DNA from: Prochlorococcus sp. AG-347-I19
Lineage (GTDB): Bacteria > Cyanobacteriota > Cyanobacteriia > PCC-6307 > Cyanobiaceae
Assembly (NCBI GenBank): GCA_003279105.1
Contig: QCBO01000004.1
Location: 28,588 to 92,587 of the forward strand
Direction of reading: 5' to 3'
DNA: 64,000 nucleotides
The notes beneath the pieces are model-generated. The model made no database searches, had not been told where the DNA came from, and was given only the letters and a program-made list of their open reading frames with translations. Within the stretch, counting starts at the first letter, position 1; every line of letters starts with the position of its first letter. Made by a program: the position numbers and the translations under genes. This document shows, one piece after another, positions 49,488-58,201 of the stretch.

Positions 49488-50426
49488 GTGAATATCACCT
49501 TCTTAGGAACAAGCTCAGGTGTCCCATCCTTAACGAGAAATGTTTCTTCACTAGCACTTAAATTATCACAGTCATCAGAAGTTTGGCTTTTTGATTGCGG
49601 AGAAGGAACGCAACATCAAATAATGAAAAGCAATATTAAATCTTCACAAATCAAGAAAATATTTATTACACATATGCATGGAGATCATATTTATGGTTTG
49701 CCTGGACTTTTAGCTACCTTAGGTTTATCAGGAAATAGTGAGGGTATTCAAATTTACGGTCCTTCAGGGTTGCGAAGTTTTATAAATTCAGCACTTAAAA
49801 GTAGTTTTTGCAAATTATCTTTCCCATTACATTTTGTGGAAGTTGAAAGTTTTGCATCAGAAAATAAAATCCTATTTGAAAACAACAAAATAAAAGTAAA
49901 TTGTGCCTGCCTTAAACATAAAATACCTGCTTATGGTTATAGGGTGAGTGAAAAAGATAAACCAGGTATATTTGATATCAAAAAAGCAGAGTCTCTAAAA
50001 ATAGCACCTGGACCAATTTATTCAGAACTGCAACAAGGTAAAAAAGTCGTATTAGCGGATGGTAGGACATTCGATGGGAAAGAATTCTGTGGACCTCCTA
50101 GAAAAGGTGAAAGTTTTGTTTATTGCACAGATACAGTGTTTAGCGAATCAGCTGTTTCACTATCAAAAAATGCCGATTTACTAGTACATGAATCGACTTT
50201 TTCAGAGGAGGATGAAAGCATGGCCTACGAAAAATTACATTCCACAACAATTATGGCTGCCAAAACAGCATTATTATCTAACACAAAAAAATTAATTATT
50301 ACTCATCTAAGTCCAAGATACACCAATAAAAATGCTATCACACCAAGCGATTTGCTTAAAGAGGCTCAAAAAGTCTTTCCGAATACTCAACTTGCAAAAG
50401 ATTTTCTAACAGCAGAAATAAAATAA
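49488..50426 (+). CDS. rnz: Ribonuclease Z
   Basis: RNase Z trims the 3' end of tRNA precursors, which is needed here because the tRNA genes in this window do not encode CCA. The 312-residue metallo-beta-lactamase protein has ITHMHGDHIYGLPG (zinc HxHxDH) and HESTF. ITHLSPRY is the late histidine motif. The start is GTG at 49488, giving MNITFLGTSSGVPS as usual for the family. Confidence 0.95.
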   Translation: MNITFLGTSSGVPSLTRNVSSLALKLSQSSEVWLFDCGEGTQHQIMKSNIKSSQIKKIFITHMHGDHIYGLPGLLATLGLSGNSEGIQIYGPSGLRSFINSALKSSFCKLSFPLHFVEVESFASENKILFENNKIKVNCACLKHKIPAYGYRVSEKDKPGIFDIKKAESLKIAPGPIYSELQQGKKVVLADGRTFDGKEFCGPPRKGESFVYCTDTVFSESAVSLSKNADLLVHESTFSEEDESMAYEKLHSTTIMAAKTALLSNTKKLIITHLSPRYTNKNAITPSDLLKEAQKVFPNTQLAKDFLTAEIK

Positions 50427-50458
50427 ACTGCAACAGTTCGTGAGAAGAAGGGTCGCAA

Positions 50459-51061
50459 ATGACCAACCCATGGAATAATAGTCATAGGTTTTCTATATTG
50501 ATGTTGATCGAAATGGTTTCTATGTTTTCATCACTACATAAGTCTTTAAAAAGACTATTTATTTTTCTTCCGTTAATTATTGGTTTACTCATTAATCCAA
50601 TCTCTGCAAATGCGCTTTATCCTAGTGATCCTTCATCAGTTGACGTACTAAAAGATGATCTTCACGGTGCCGACCTGCATAATACTGAATATGTTAAATA
50701 TGATTTATCTAATCAAGATTTAGGAGAAGCTAATCTTCAAGGCGCATATATGAGTGTAACAACTGCAAAAAACTCTAGTTTTAAAGGAGCCAATATGAAG
50801 GACCTTATTGCATATGCAACACGCTTTGATAATGCTGATTTTACAGATGCTAATCTTACTAATGGTGAGCTAATGAAAAGTGTTTTTGATGGTGCAATTA
50901 TTGATGGAGCAGACTTTACTGACGCAAACCTTGATTTAAAGACAAGAAAATCACTTTGCGAGAGAGCAACAGGTACTAATTCACAGACAGGAGTAAATAC
51001 AGCCGATAGCCTAGAATGCTCTGGCCTAAAAGGTTACACACCTCCTAAACCAAAAGCCTAA
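50459..51061 (+). CDS. Pentapeptide-repeat protein with signal peptide (thylakoid lumen type)
   Basis: The product (200 residues from the first ATG; a start at Met14 or Met21 is possible) has a signal peptide ending PISANA. Tandem A(D/N)LXX pentapeptides follow at about residues 60-160 (GADLHNTEYV, EANLQGAY, NADFTDANL). The repeat forms a quadrilateral beta-helix. Relatives include chloroplast lumen pentapeptide proteins (TL15/TL17 group), of unclear function. It is followed by a terminator inside the convergent gene. Confidence 0.88.
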   Translation: MTNPWNNSHRFSILMLIEMVSMFSSLHKSLKRLFIFLPLIIGLLINPISANALYPSDPSSVDVLKDDLHGADLHNTEYVKYDLSNQDLGEANLQGAYMSVTTAKNSSFKGANMKDLIAYATRFDNADFTDANLTNGELMKSVFDGAIIDGADFTDANLDLKTRKSLCERATGTNSQTGVNTADSLECSGLKGYTPPKPKA

Positions 51062-51069
51062 TATTAAAT

Positions 51070-51438
51070 CTAATTAACTTCAGATGGATAGATATTGCCA
51101 GGTTTCCTTGAGCCTGGCTTTTTGCTGTACCACCATTCTTGTATATCAGAAGAAAATTTCTTTGAAAAAAGAGTTATAACTGTCTCAACAGGTTTTGATC
51201 CAGGCTCCAAAATCTCTACTGAGTATGATGGGCATTTTCTTGAAGCCATATCTGCAACGAACCTAGACCCTATTCTTCTCCAACTAGGCTCCTTACTTCT
51301 CCAAGCAAGCCTTGAACAGGGCCAGGGTAACTCTTCCCTATCATAAAGTCTGCAACATGGTCCAATTATCTTATAACTGTACTGACCTCCATAACTTGAT
51401 TGAACACTGCCAGACTTGAAAAATTCAAATTTATCCAT
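51070..51438 (-). CDS. Conserved hypothetical, Trp/Arg/Cys-rich, 122 residues
   Basis: The product has no membrane helix and no motif I recognise. It is rich in aromatic and basic residues (CCRLYDREELPWPCSRLAWR, EPSWRRIGSR, EWWYSKKPGS). Its last codons (51097-51123) also form a perfect terminator hairpin for the convergent pentapeptide gene. Coding status is supported by the open frame filling the gap between neighbours and by the opposite strand's ORF being shorter. Confidence 0.65.
   Translation of the reverse strand: MDKFEFFKSGSVQSSYGGQYSYKIIGPCCRLYDREELPWPCSRLAWRSKEPSWRRIGSRFVADMASRKCPSYSVEILEPGSKPVETVITLFSKKFSSDIQEWWYSKKPGSRKPGNIYPSEVN
51097..51123 (+). terminator. Rho-independent terminator of the pentapeptide gene, inside the convergent gene
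   Basis: GCCAGG (51097-51102) pairs with CCTGGC (51113-51118), with a ten-base loop and five T residues after it. It lies 36 bases after the pentapeptide stop codon and within the coding end of the gene at 51070-51438. Confidence 0.7.
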
Positions 51439-51442
51439 TTAC

Positions 51443-51471
51443 AAAAAAAAGCCACCTTTATAGAGGGTGGC
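51443..51471 (-). terminator. Rho-independent terminator of the ferredoxin gene
   Basis: On the minus strand GCCACC and GGTGGC form a perfect six-pair stem (extendable), followed by eight T residues. It is 46 bases after the ferredoxin stop codon and just before the start of the gene at 51438. Confidence 0.85.
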
Positions 51472-51516
51472 AGAGAAATAATCAATAATCAACTTAGAAA
51501 AGTTAAATTTTTATAA

Positions 51517-51816
51517 TTAGTACAATTCTTCCTCAGCATGAGTTGTAATTGTTACATCAGATGTTGGATAAGCAACACAAGTAAGAACAAAACCAGCTTC
51601 TAATTGGTCATCATCCAAGAAACTTTGATCTGATTGATCAACACTACCTGAAGTAACTTTTCCAGCACATGTTGAACATGCTCCAGCTCTACAAGAATAA
51701 GGAAGGTCGATGCCTTGTTCTTCAGCCGCATCGAGGATGTATTGGTCATCAGGTACTTCAATAGTTGAATTGAGGCCTTCACCTTCGCTGATGAGAGTAA
51801 CTTTGTAAGAAGCCAT
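51517..51816 (-). CDS. petF: Plant-type [2Fe-2S] ferredoxin
   Basis: Ferredoxin carries electrons from photosystem I to FNR and other enzymes. The 99 residues carry the cluster ligands Cys42, Cys47, Cys50 ([10 protein letters not shown]) and Cys80 (LTCVAYP). The product is acidic, as usual. It has its own terminator, so it is probably monocistronic. Confidence 0.97.
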   Translation of the reverse strand: MASYKVTLISEGEGLNSTIEVPDDQYILDAAEEQGIDLPYSCRAGACSTCAGKVTSGSVDQSDQSFLDDDQLEAGFVLTCVAYPTSDVTITTHAEEELY

Positions 51817-51950
51817 TTAAATAAAAAATTGTTGGTAATTAATACCTATCAAATACATTTTTAACATCGATTTGGTCGATATGTGAGATTTTGAAGTAAA
51901 AAATGACACAATAAAATGTATGAAAGAATATCCATAAGAAAAACTTATGC

Positions 51951-52862
51951 TTAGGTTGGATTGCTGGCTTTTTGCGCAGAAATGCATGCCCAATCTTTTC
52001 TAGTTGATACATCCAGTAATTTCAAGTCATTTTGAATTAATATTTTAATAATTTCATCCTTTTGTGAATTCAGAATTCCACTGAAAATTACTTCCCCATT
52101 GTTTCTCAAGCACTTATAGATATTTGGAATCATTCCTTTTATTACTTCAGCAAGAATATTGCATAAAACAAAATCAAATTGTTCGAGTTGATTTTTTAAA
52201 ATCACCTCATTAAAAGATCCCAAATATGTACTTAAGTTGTTTAGATTACCGAAATTTAGTTGGAAATTAGATTTTGTTGAATTTATCGCTAAGTAATCAT
52301 TATCCACTGCACAAACCTCTTTAGCACCACGCAATTTTGCTGCGACGCTCAAAATCCCGCTACCGCTCCCAATATCTAATACCTTTTTATGAGAAAAAAA
52401 AATATTCTCCATTTTTTCCAAGCAAAGATACGTTGAAGGATGACTTCCTGTTCCAAAAGCTGCACCAGGATCAATTTTTATGATTTGTTTGTCTTTAAAT
52501 TTTTTATTTAGATTTATCCAACAAGGCAATATTAAAAAATGTTTTCCTACTAACTCAGGAGCCCAATATTTCTTCCAACTTGTTAACCAATCCTCCTCTG
52601 TGATAATACTCCAGTCAAAAAATTTATTCTTATGGGGATTAATGTTTAGAAGTTTGATAATTATTTTTTCAAAACTACTTCTAGAACTCTCATCCCAATC
52701 ATCAGTTGGAAGCCATATATTAACTTCTTTTTTATTTTCATTTTTAATTAAATATTCAAATGAAAAACTAAATATTCCCAGCTCATTTAATTTCCAAATA
52801 ATAATTTCTTCAGAATCACTTTCTATCGGAAAAGTTAGTTTATACCAATCTTTAGTTTCCAT
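51951..52862 (-). CDS. prmA: Ribosomal protein L11 methyltransferase PrmA
   Basis: PrmA trimethylates L11. The 303-residue product has the N-terminal substrate domain (about residues 1-120) and the SAM domain with [30 protein letters not shown] and LCNILAEV. It begins 18 bases after the serA stop in the same direction, so the two are probably co-transcribed. Confidence 0.94.
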   Translation of the reverse strand: METKDWYKLTFPIESDSEEIIIWKLNELGIFSFSFEYLIKNENKKEVNIWLPTDDWDESSRSSFEKIIIKLLNINPHKNKFFDWSIITEEDWLTSWKKYWAPELVGKHFLILPCWINLNKKFKDKQIIKIDPGAAFGTGSHPSTYLCLEKMENIFFSHKKVLDIGSGSGILSVAAKLRGAKEVCAVDNDYLAINSTKSNFQLNFGNLNNLSTYLGSFNEVILKNQLEQFDFVLCNILAEVIKGMIPNIYKCLRNNGEVIFSGILNSQKDEIIKILIQNDLKLLDVSTRKDWACISAQKASNPT

Positions 52863-52880
52863 TATCTAAGTCAAGCCACT

Positions 52881-54467
52881 TCATAGAGTAACTGGATTAG
52901 CATTGGTAATCCCATCTACTTCAATAATGGTATCAAGCAACTTATTAGGTATTGGATCATCAATACTTAGAACCATAACAGCTTCCCCTCTAACAATCTT
53001 GCGCCCAACTTGCATTGAGGCAATATTTACATTGTTGCTACCTAATAAAGACCCCAGCTTGCCAATAATGCCTGGCATATCTCTGTGCCTAGTAACCAAC
53101 ATATATCTGCTTGGTGATACATTAACTGGGTATTGATCAATACTAATAATTCTTAATTCCCCATCAGCAAAAATGCTTCCCGCCACGCTATGGTCGCCGT
53201 TATCTCCATAAGTGGTTAACTGAAGCGAACCACTAGCAAATTCAGGTCTTGCCTCATCTTTATTCTCAACTACTGAAATACCTCTTGAATCTGCTTCTAG
53301 CGAAGCATTCACATAATTAATCCTATCTCCCAAAGCTTTACTTAAAAGGCCTTTTAGACTAGCAATTATTAATGGCTGAGAAGGATGCTGAACAAATTCA
53401 CCTTGAAGCTTTACTTCTAGTTTGTGTATCTGCCCACCTGAAAGCTGGCTTATAAGCAGACCCATGGTTTCAGCTAACTGCAAATGAGGTTTCAGACTAT
53501 CCATAATATCAGGGCTCAAACCTGGAATATTTACTGCAGTTCTAGCAGATAAACCAAGCAAGACATCCCTTATTTGTTCAGCAACATCAACAGCTACATT
53601 TTCTTGTGCTTCCCGAGTAGATGCTCCCAAGTGGGGGGTAAGAATAAGATTCTTTTCAACCTTCAAAAGTGGTGAATTAGATTCCAAAGGTTCTTTAGAA
53701 AAGACATCTATTGCAGCACCTGCAATCAATGATTGATTTAAAGCTTCTGCTAATGCCTCTTCGTCAATCAAGCCTCCTCGAGCACAATTAATTAATTTTG
53801 CGCTACTTTTCATATTTTTAAGCACCTCCATATTTACTAAATTCTCTGTCTCTGGTGTGCGAGGTAAATGCAAAGTTACATAATCGGATTGTTGGAATAA
53901 ATCTTCTAGATCAGAAAGTTTAACTTGGATTTGTTGAGCTCTTTCAGTTGAAACAAAGGGATCATATCCGCAAACTTCCATTCCTAATGCATTAGCAACT
54001 TTTGCTACATGAGCACCAATTTTCCCTAAACCTACTACACCTAATTTTTTCTTATAAAGCTCATTCCCAACGAATTTCTTTCTCTCCCATTTACCTAACG
54101 AAGTACTGCTATTAGCAATTGGAATATGCCTAGATAAGGCCAACATCATAGCTATAGTATGTTCAGCCGCTGCTATTGTGTTACCCCCTGGAGAATTAAC
54201 AACAAGGACGCCTTTTTGCGTAGCAGCTTTAACATCTACATTATCGACTCCAACTCCTGCTCTCCCAATGATTCTAAGTTTACTTGAAGAGTTTATAATC
54301 TCTTCGGTCACTTGAGTCCCAGAGCGAATCATTAAAGCATCATAATCTTTAATAATGGAAGCTAACTCAGAGTCTGAGATTCCTATCTTTTGATCAACCT
54401 GAGCAACTTTTGAAAGAATATCGATTCCTGTTTGATCAATTGGATCTGTAATGAGAACTTTTGTCAT
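52881..54467 (-). CDS. serA: D-3-phosphoglycerate dehydrogenase SerA
   Basis: SerA oxidises 3-phosphoglycerate for serine synthesis. The 528-residue long form has the NAD domain (GVVGLGKIGAHVAK, with ARGGLIDEEAL and the catalytic HLGASTREAQENVA His), an ASB domain and a C-terminal ACT domain (MLVTRHRDMPGIIGKLGSLLG) for allosteric serine control. Confidence 0.97.
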   Translation of the reverse strand: MTKVLITDPIDQTGIDILSKVAQVDQKIGISDSELASIIKDYDALMIRSGTQVTEEIINSSSKLRIIGRAGVGVDNVDVKAATQKGVLVVNSPGGNTIAAAEHTIAMMLALSRHIPIANSSTSLGKWERKKFVGNELYKKKLGVVGLGKIGAHVAKVANALGMEVCGYDPFVSTERAQQIQVKLSDLEDLFQQSDYVTLHLPRTPETENLVNMEVLKNMKSSAKLINCARGGLIDEEALAEALNQSLIAGAAIDVFSKEPLESNSPLLKVEKNLILTPHLGASTREAQENVAVDVAEQIRDVLLGLSARTAVNIPGLSPDIMDSLKPHLQLAETMGLLISQLSGGQIHKLEVKLQGEFVQHPSQPLIIASLKGLLSKALGDRINYVNASLEADSRGISVVENKDEARPEFASGSLQLTTYGDNGDHSVAGSIFADGELRIISIDQYPVNVSPSRYMLVTRHRDMPGIIGKLGSLLGSNNVNIASMQVGRKIVRGEAVMVLSIDDPIPNKLLDTIIEVDGITNANPVTL

Positions 54468-54566
54468 TTAAGATTGGTTCTTTAATCTTTTACTTTAACT
54501 TAATCTATAGTGTATGTATCTTATTTTATTAATTTGAATAACACACAAACATTTGAGGATTGAAAT

Positions 54567-55133
54567 TTGACTAAAAGTATTGTGATATTTGAAGACATTA
54601 ATAAATGTATCCAGCTATTTGATGTTTTCAACGAAAAATCAGTAATGCTCTCTGAAGCTATTTTGATCCCACCAAGAAGTGAGAAAATATCATCAGACGA
54701 AACAGAATTGCTAAATGCGAAAGCAAATATCTTATTCAAATCTCAAAATTTTGATGATATAAGAATCTTAAATCCTAAACTTGATAGGAAGATCAGGCAA
54801 AAAGATATGAGTAGATGGCTAATGCCATTTGGGTTTATAGCTGGAATAGCTTTTTCTAATATGACAAATTTATCTACCTTCAGCTTTCTTGGTTTAAATA
54901 ACATCGGGGAATCATTAATTGGAGGTCTTTTAGGAATGGGTTCAGGATATTTAGGAAGTATTGTTTCTTCTGCAAGTATCAACATTAATAGAAATAAAGA
55001 GTTAAGATCAATCATTAATTTTAATAAAGAGGGTAAATGGCTTGTTCTACTTGAAAATCAAATTGGGACCGAATTACCTTGGGCTTTAATAAAGCAATCA
55101 GAAGCAAAAGATATAATATTTTTAGAAGGCTAA
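54567..55133 (+). CDS. Conserved membrane-associated protein of unknown function
   Basis: The 188-residue product has an N-terminal soluble domain (about residues 1-80, TKSIVIFEDINKCIQLFDV). It then has one or two Gly-rich membrane segments (about 88-135, MPFGFIAGIAFSN and SLIGGLLGMGSGYLGS) and a C-terminal soluble part ending in IGTELPWALIKQSE. No characterised family. The start is TTG at 54567. The stop codon directly abuts the ATG of the S4-domain gene, implying co-transcription. Confidence 0.75.
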   Translation: MTKSIVIFEDINKCIQLFDVFNEKSVMLSEAILIPPRSEKISSDETELLNAKANILFKSQNFDDIRILNPKLDRKIRQKDMSRWLMPFGFIAGIAFSNMTNLSTFSFLGLNNIGESLIGGLLGMGSGYLGSIVSSASININRNKELRSIINFNKEGKWLVLLENQIGTELPWALIKQSEAKDIIFLEG

Positions 55134-55925
55134 ATGATTGACTTAAAAGAAATCTTAATAAATTCAAACTACAAAAAAGAAACTGAGGAATTAATAAATA
55201 TTGCTAACTTAGCTTACAAACACTGGGAAACTTATTGGACTGGGTTTTATTCAACTTATGTTTGCGAAGAGATTTTAAAAGATTTTGAAAATTTAAATGA
55301 TTTCAAATTTTTTATTTATGGAGGATTCTCCTCTTCTCAAAGATCTAAGATAGCTTGCTTTAGAGGGGATAATATTTCTGAGGAAGATGTGCTAAAAAGT
55401 AATTTCCCAGCTCAAGGAATAAAAATTAATGGAAATTTTTTATTTGATAATGCTACACAAGACGACTTTAGATCCCTCTTAATTGAAAATGGGGTAAATC
55501 AAATAAAAGTTGGAGATATATGGACTATTGGCGATAGGGGAGCACAAGGGATAATTGATAATTTAGATATTAAGCATCTTGATGAAAAGATTTTTTATTT
55601 GAGAGACGTAAAAGTAAAAGTTAAAGTAGTAGATATTGATGAATTACAAATACCTTCTGGAAGATCAAAAAAACTTGTCAATACAGTAGAAGCTTCAACA
55701 AGATTAGATGCCATAGCTTCAGCGGGCTTTAGGGTATCACGAACCAAAATCATTGAAAGGATAGAAAATGGAATGCTCAGATTAAATGGAAGCAAAGTTA
55801 ACAAGCCAACTATTAATCTAAAAATTGGCGACAAACTAGAACTTGAAAATAAAGGATTTATCGAAATTCTGAATTTAGAAATAACCAAAAGAGAACGATG
55901 GAAAGTTAAATTACTTAGAAAATGA
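55134..55925 (+). CDS. S4-domain RNA-binding protein (YlmH-like)
   Basis: The 263-residue product has a YlmH-like N-terminal domain (FFIYGGFSSSQRSKIACFRG) and a C-terminal S4 domain (about residues 185-245, TRLDAIASAGFRVSRTKIIE onward). Older annotations call it a photosystem II S4 domain protein. YlmH in Firmicutes has been implicated in ribosome rescue. Position and spacing suggest expression with the membrane protein upstream. Confidence 0.88.
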   Translation: MIDLKEILINSNYKKETEELINIANLAYKHWETYWTGFYSTYVCEEILKDFENLNDFKFFIYGGFSSSQRSKIACFRGDNISEEDVLKSNFPAQGIKINGNFLFDNATQDDFRSLLIENGVNQIKVGDIWTIGDRGAQGIIDNLDIKHLDEKIFYLRDVKVKVKVVDIDELQIPSGRSKKLVNTVEASTRLDAIASAGFRVSRTKIIERIENGMLRLNGSKVNKPTINLKIGDKLELENKGFIEILNLEITKRERWKVKLLRK

Positions 55926-55974
55926 AACGCAACCTGCTATTTTCTTATAAGGGGGACTAAAAATTCTTCAATTT

Positions 55975-56046
55975 GGGCGATTAGCTCAGTGGTAGAGCAC
56001 TACCTCGACACGGTAGTGGCCACTGGTTCGAATCCAGTATCGCCCA
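55975..56046 (+). tRNA. tRNA-Val (anticodon GAC) with C at position 33
   Basis: GGGCGAT pairs with ATCGCCC and the discriminator is A. The D arm is GCTC/GAGC, the anticodon stem CTACC/GGTAG, and the T arm ACTGG/CCAGT with loop TTCGAAT. The anticodon loop reads TCGACAC, so positions 34-36 are GAC. Position 33, almost universally U, is C. CCA is not encoded. All stems are perfect, so the gene appears intact. Confidence 0.95.
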
Positions 56047-56113
56047 TTAAAACTTTTAACAACCTAGGTTATATCCACAGAAAATAATTACATTTTTTAG
56101 ATTATTAAGAAAG

Positions 56114-56731
56114 ATGAAACTTAATCAAATAATTAATTTACATAAAGGGCTCACTGCATTTGTAGTGATAGGTCTTATGATTTTTTTTGATAATTTTACG
56201 ATCGCTCCCTATGTTTATTTAGCTCTGCATGGTACTTATGGATTACTTTGGCTTCTAAAAGAAAAGATATTCCCAGATCCTTATTTTAAAGAGAAAATCA
56301 ATTTTTTAACTTCAGTTACTGGTTTTATTTTCCTTGGAAGTTACTGGGTGGCTCCCTACATTCTTATCTCATCTCAGAAATCTGTTCCAAATATCGTAAT
56401 AGCTACATCTATATCTATAAATATAATTGGTGTGTTTCTACACTTTGCTAGTGATGCTCAAAAATACTTTTCTCTTAAATTAAAAAAAGATCTAATTAAA
56501 GATGGATTTTTCAAAAATATAAGAAATACAAATTATCTAGGAGAAATACTAATTTATCTATCATTCGCCATCCTTTCAATGAGTTTCATTCCATTAGTAA
56601 TTCTTGCAATATTTTTCTCTATTGTTTTTCTACCAAGAATGATAAAAAAAGATAAATCGCTCTCAAAATATGATTCATTCGAAGAGTACAAAAAGAAAAG
56701 TGGTTTTATATTGCCTAAATTAAATGCCTGA
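56114..56731 (+). CDS. ICMT-like / DUF1295-type membrane methyltransferase or reductase
   Basis: The 205-residue product has five or six membrane helices and a C-terminal motif region with KDGFFKNIRNTNYLGEIL and FEEYKKKSGFILPK. This resembles the isoprenylcysteine carboxyl methyltransferase / steroid 5-alpha-reductase (DUF1295) superfamily. The substrate is unknown. The next gene begins eight bases before its end. Confidence 0.75.
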   Translation: MKLNQIINLHKGLTAFVVIGLMIFFDNFTIAPYVYLALHGTYGLLWLLKEKIFPDPYFKEKINFLTSVTGFIFLGSYWVAPYILISSQKSVPNIVIATSISINIIGVFLHFASDAQKYFSLKLKKDLIKDGFFKNIRNTNYLGEILIYLSFAILSMSFIPLVILAIFFSIVFLPRMIKKDKSLSKYDSFEEYKKKSGFILPKLNA

Positions 56732-57275
56732 TAACAACTTACCCAGTTGGAGGCAAGATTTAAAATCTTCTAGAAAAAAAGAGGGCAAATCACCCTCTAA
56801 TAGATGGATACAGCTTGCAACAGTCAGCGAAGAAAATGAGCCAAGATTAAGAACAGTTGTTTTCAGAGGATGGCATAAAGATAGTTCAATGATTATTTTC
56901 ACAGATAGAAGAAGTGAAAAAATTGAGCATTTAAAATTTAACCCTAATGCAGAAATATTATGGTTCTTTTTGAAAACCAAATCACAATATAGATTCAAAG
57001 GAAAAATGCATGAATTAAGTGATAACAAAAAGTATTGGGATTTATTATCAGAAAAATCAAAATCCTCTTGGTTTTGGGGATCTCCTGGAAAGAAAATAAA
57101 CCCAAAAGTCCAATCTGCTCATGAAATATTATCCAATCAGCCCAAGTCAGAAAATTTTGTAGTTCTAAATTTTGAAATCGATTCTGTAGATCTTCTTAAA
57201 TTAGAACAGCCTGTTCATAAACGATATCTTTGGGAAAAGATTAAGAAATGGGAAAAAGTTGAAATTAATCCTTAA
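56724..57275 (+). CDS. Pyridoxamine-5'-phosphate-oxidase-like FMN-binding protein (Alr4036 type)
   Basis: The 183-residue product has the split-barrel FMN-binding pattern: WIQLATVSEENEPRLRTVVF, then MIIFTDRRSEKIEHL and AEILWFFLKTKSQYRFKG. This matches the Alr4036 family of PNPOx-like flavoproteins, not PdxH itself because the PdxH C-terminal motif is missing. Function not established. Overlaps the preceding gene by eight bases. Confidence 0.85.
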   Translation: MPDNNLPSWRQDLKSSRKKEGKSPSNRWIQLATVSEENEPRLRTVVFRGWHKDSSMIIFTDRRSEKIEHLKFNPNAEILWFFLKTKSQYRFKGKMHELSDNKKYWDLLSEKSKSSWFWGSPGKKINPKVQSAHEILSNQPKSENFVVLNFEIDSVDLLKLEQPVHKRYLWEKIKKWEKVEINP

Positions 57276-57349
57276 ATATTTCTAAATTGTATATTTAGGT
57301 TGAAAAACATATATTGATCAGTCAGTTTAAAAAAAGAAGTATTATTCAT

Positions 57350-57523
57350 ATGAATTTCTCAGAAATTCCCAAAAACCCTTTTATTTTTTTATCTTGGGTA
57401 ACTGCTATAGGGCTGTTTATAAGTCTTTCAGAAGCAACAATCAAGATAAAGCTTGAGAAGAGAAACATTTATCGCAAAAGGTTAGAGCTTATCAATAGCC
57501 TTTATCCTAAAAAGCTAGCTTGA
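57350..57523 (+). CDS. Small single-helix membrane protein, 57 residues
   Basis: From the ATG at 57350 the product has one membrane helix at about residues 10-26 (PFIFLSWVTAIGLFISL) and a basic C-terminal tail (KIKLEKRNIYRKRLELI). A TTG start 12 codons upstream would also be open. No family recognised. Its end overlaps the convergent DoxX gene by nine bases. Confidence 0.55.
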   Translation: MNFSEIPKNPFIFLSWVTAIGLFISLSEATIKIKLEKRNIYRKRLELINSLYPKKLA

Positions 57524-58066
57524 AGTATCTGAGAGTATGTTTGCTTGCAGAAATTGAAATAAACCACCTTTACTTGTTTCTTCTTTAATTTCAACTTCCT
57601 TAGAATTTTTTGATTTTGTTGACGTTATAATTTCCTCCTCATCTTCTGATTTCAAAATTCTGATGATAACTTCATCTAAGGAGAAATTACCAGGACCTGT
57701 TAATGCAATTGAAGTTGCTGAAGCAAAATACAAAAGTAAAAGCTCTAGTAAGAAGATATTAAAACCAGAAGTAATAAGTGCATGATATATAGCTACAGAA
57801 ATGGTTCCAACAATTGCCAAAGCTCCAAATCTTGTAGCTAAGCCTATAATTAATAACCAACTTCCACCTATTTCTGAAAATGCCGCTATGTATGACAAAA
57901 ATATTGGAAATGGAAGATGTAATGGTCTCACAAAAGCATCAGCGAAATTTTCAATATTTGCTAATTTCTCATAACCGTGATGTATTAGAACAGTTCCGGT
58001 TATAACTCTAAGAATTAATAAAGCAGTATCTTTGCTAAACGACTTGGTAAGAATGGTTGAAAGCAC
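57515..58066 (-). CDS. DoxX-family membrane protein
   Basis: The 183-residue product has four membrane helices in the DoxX pattern, with LLILRVITGTVLIHHGYEKL near the start and FSEIGGSWLLIIGLATRFGA. The C-terminal about 50 residues are charged. DoxX proteins are linked to quinone/redox or oxidative-stress functions; this one's role is unknown. Confidence 0.88.
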   Translation of the reverse strand: MLSTILTKSFSKDTALLILRVITGTVLIHHGYEKLANIENFADAFVRPLHLPFPIFLSYIAAFSEIGGSWLLIIGLATRFGALAIVGTISVAIYHALITSGFNIFLLELLLLYFASATSIALTGPGNFSLDEVIIRILKSEDEEEIITSTKSKNSKEVEIKEETSKGGLFQFLQANILSDTSS

Positions 58067-58201
58067 TATAAAATAATTATCCTTAAGTAAAAATAACTAG
58101 TCACAGTATCCATCGTGGATTAAACAGCAAAAGTCGCACCTAAATAAGTATTTATACTTACTGACCAAAAGGGTTTTTTTCTGATTAAGAATTCAATTAA
58201 A

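Noticed and set aside
58115..58160. Palindromic AAGTAT/ATACTT followed by a T run between the DoxX and photolyase-like genes
   Set aside because: Weak AT-only stem in AT-rich sequence; not enough for a terminator or operator call.
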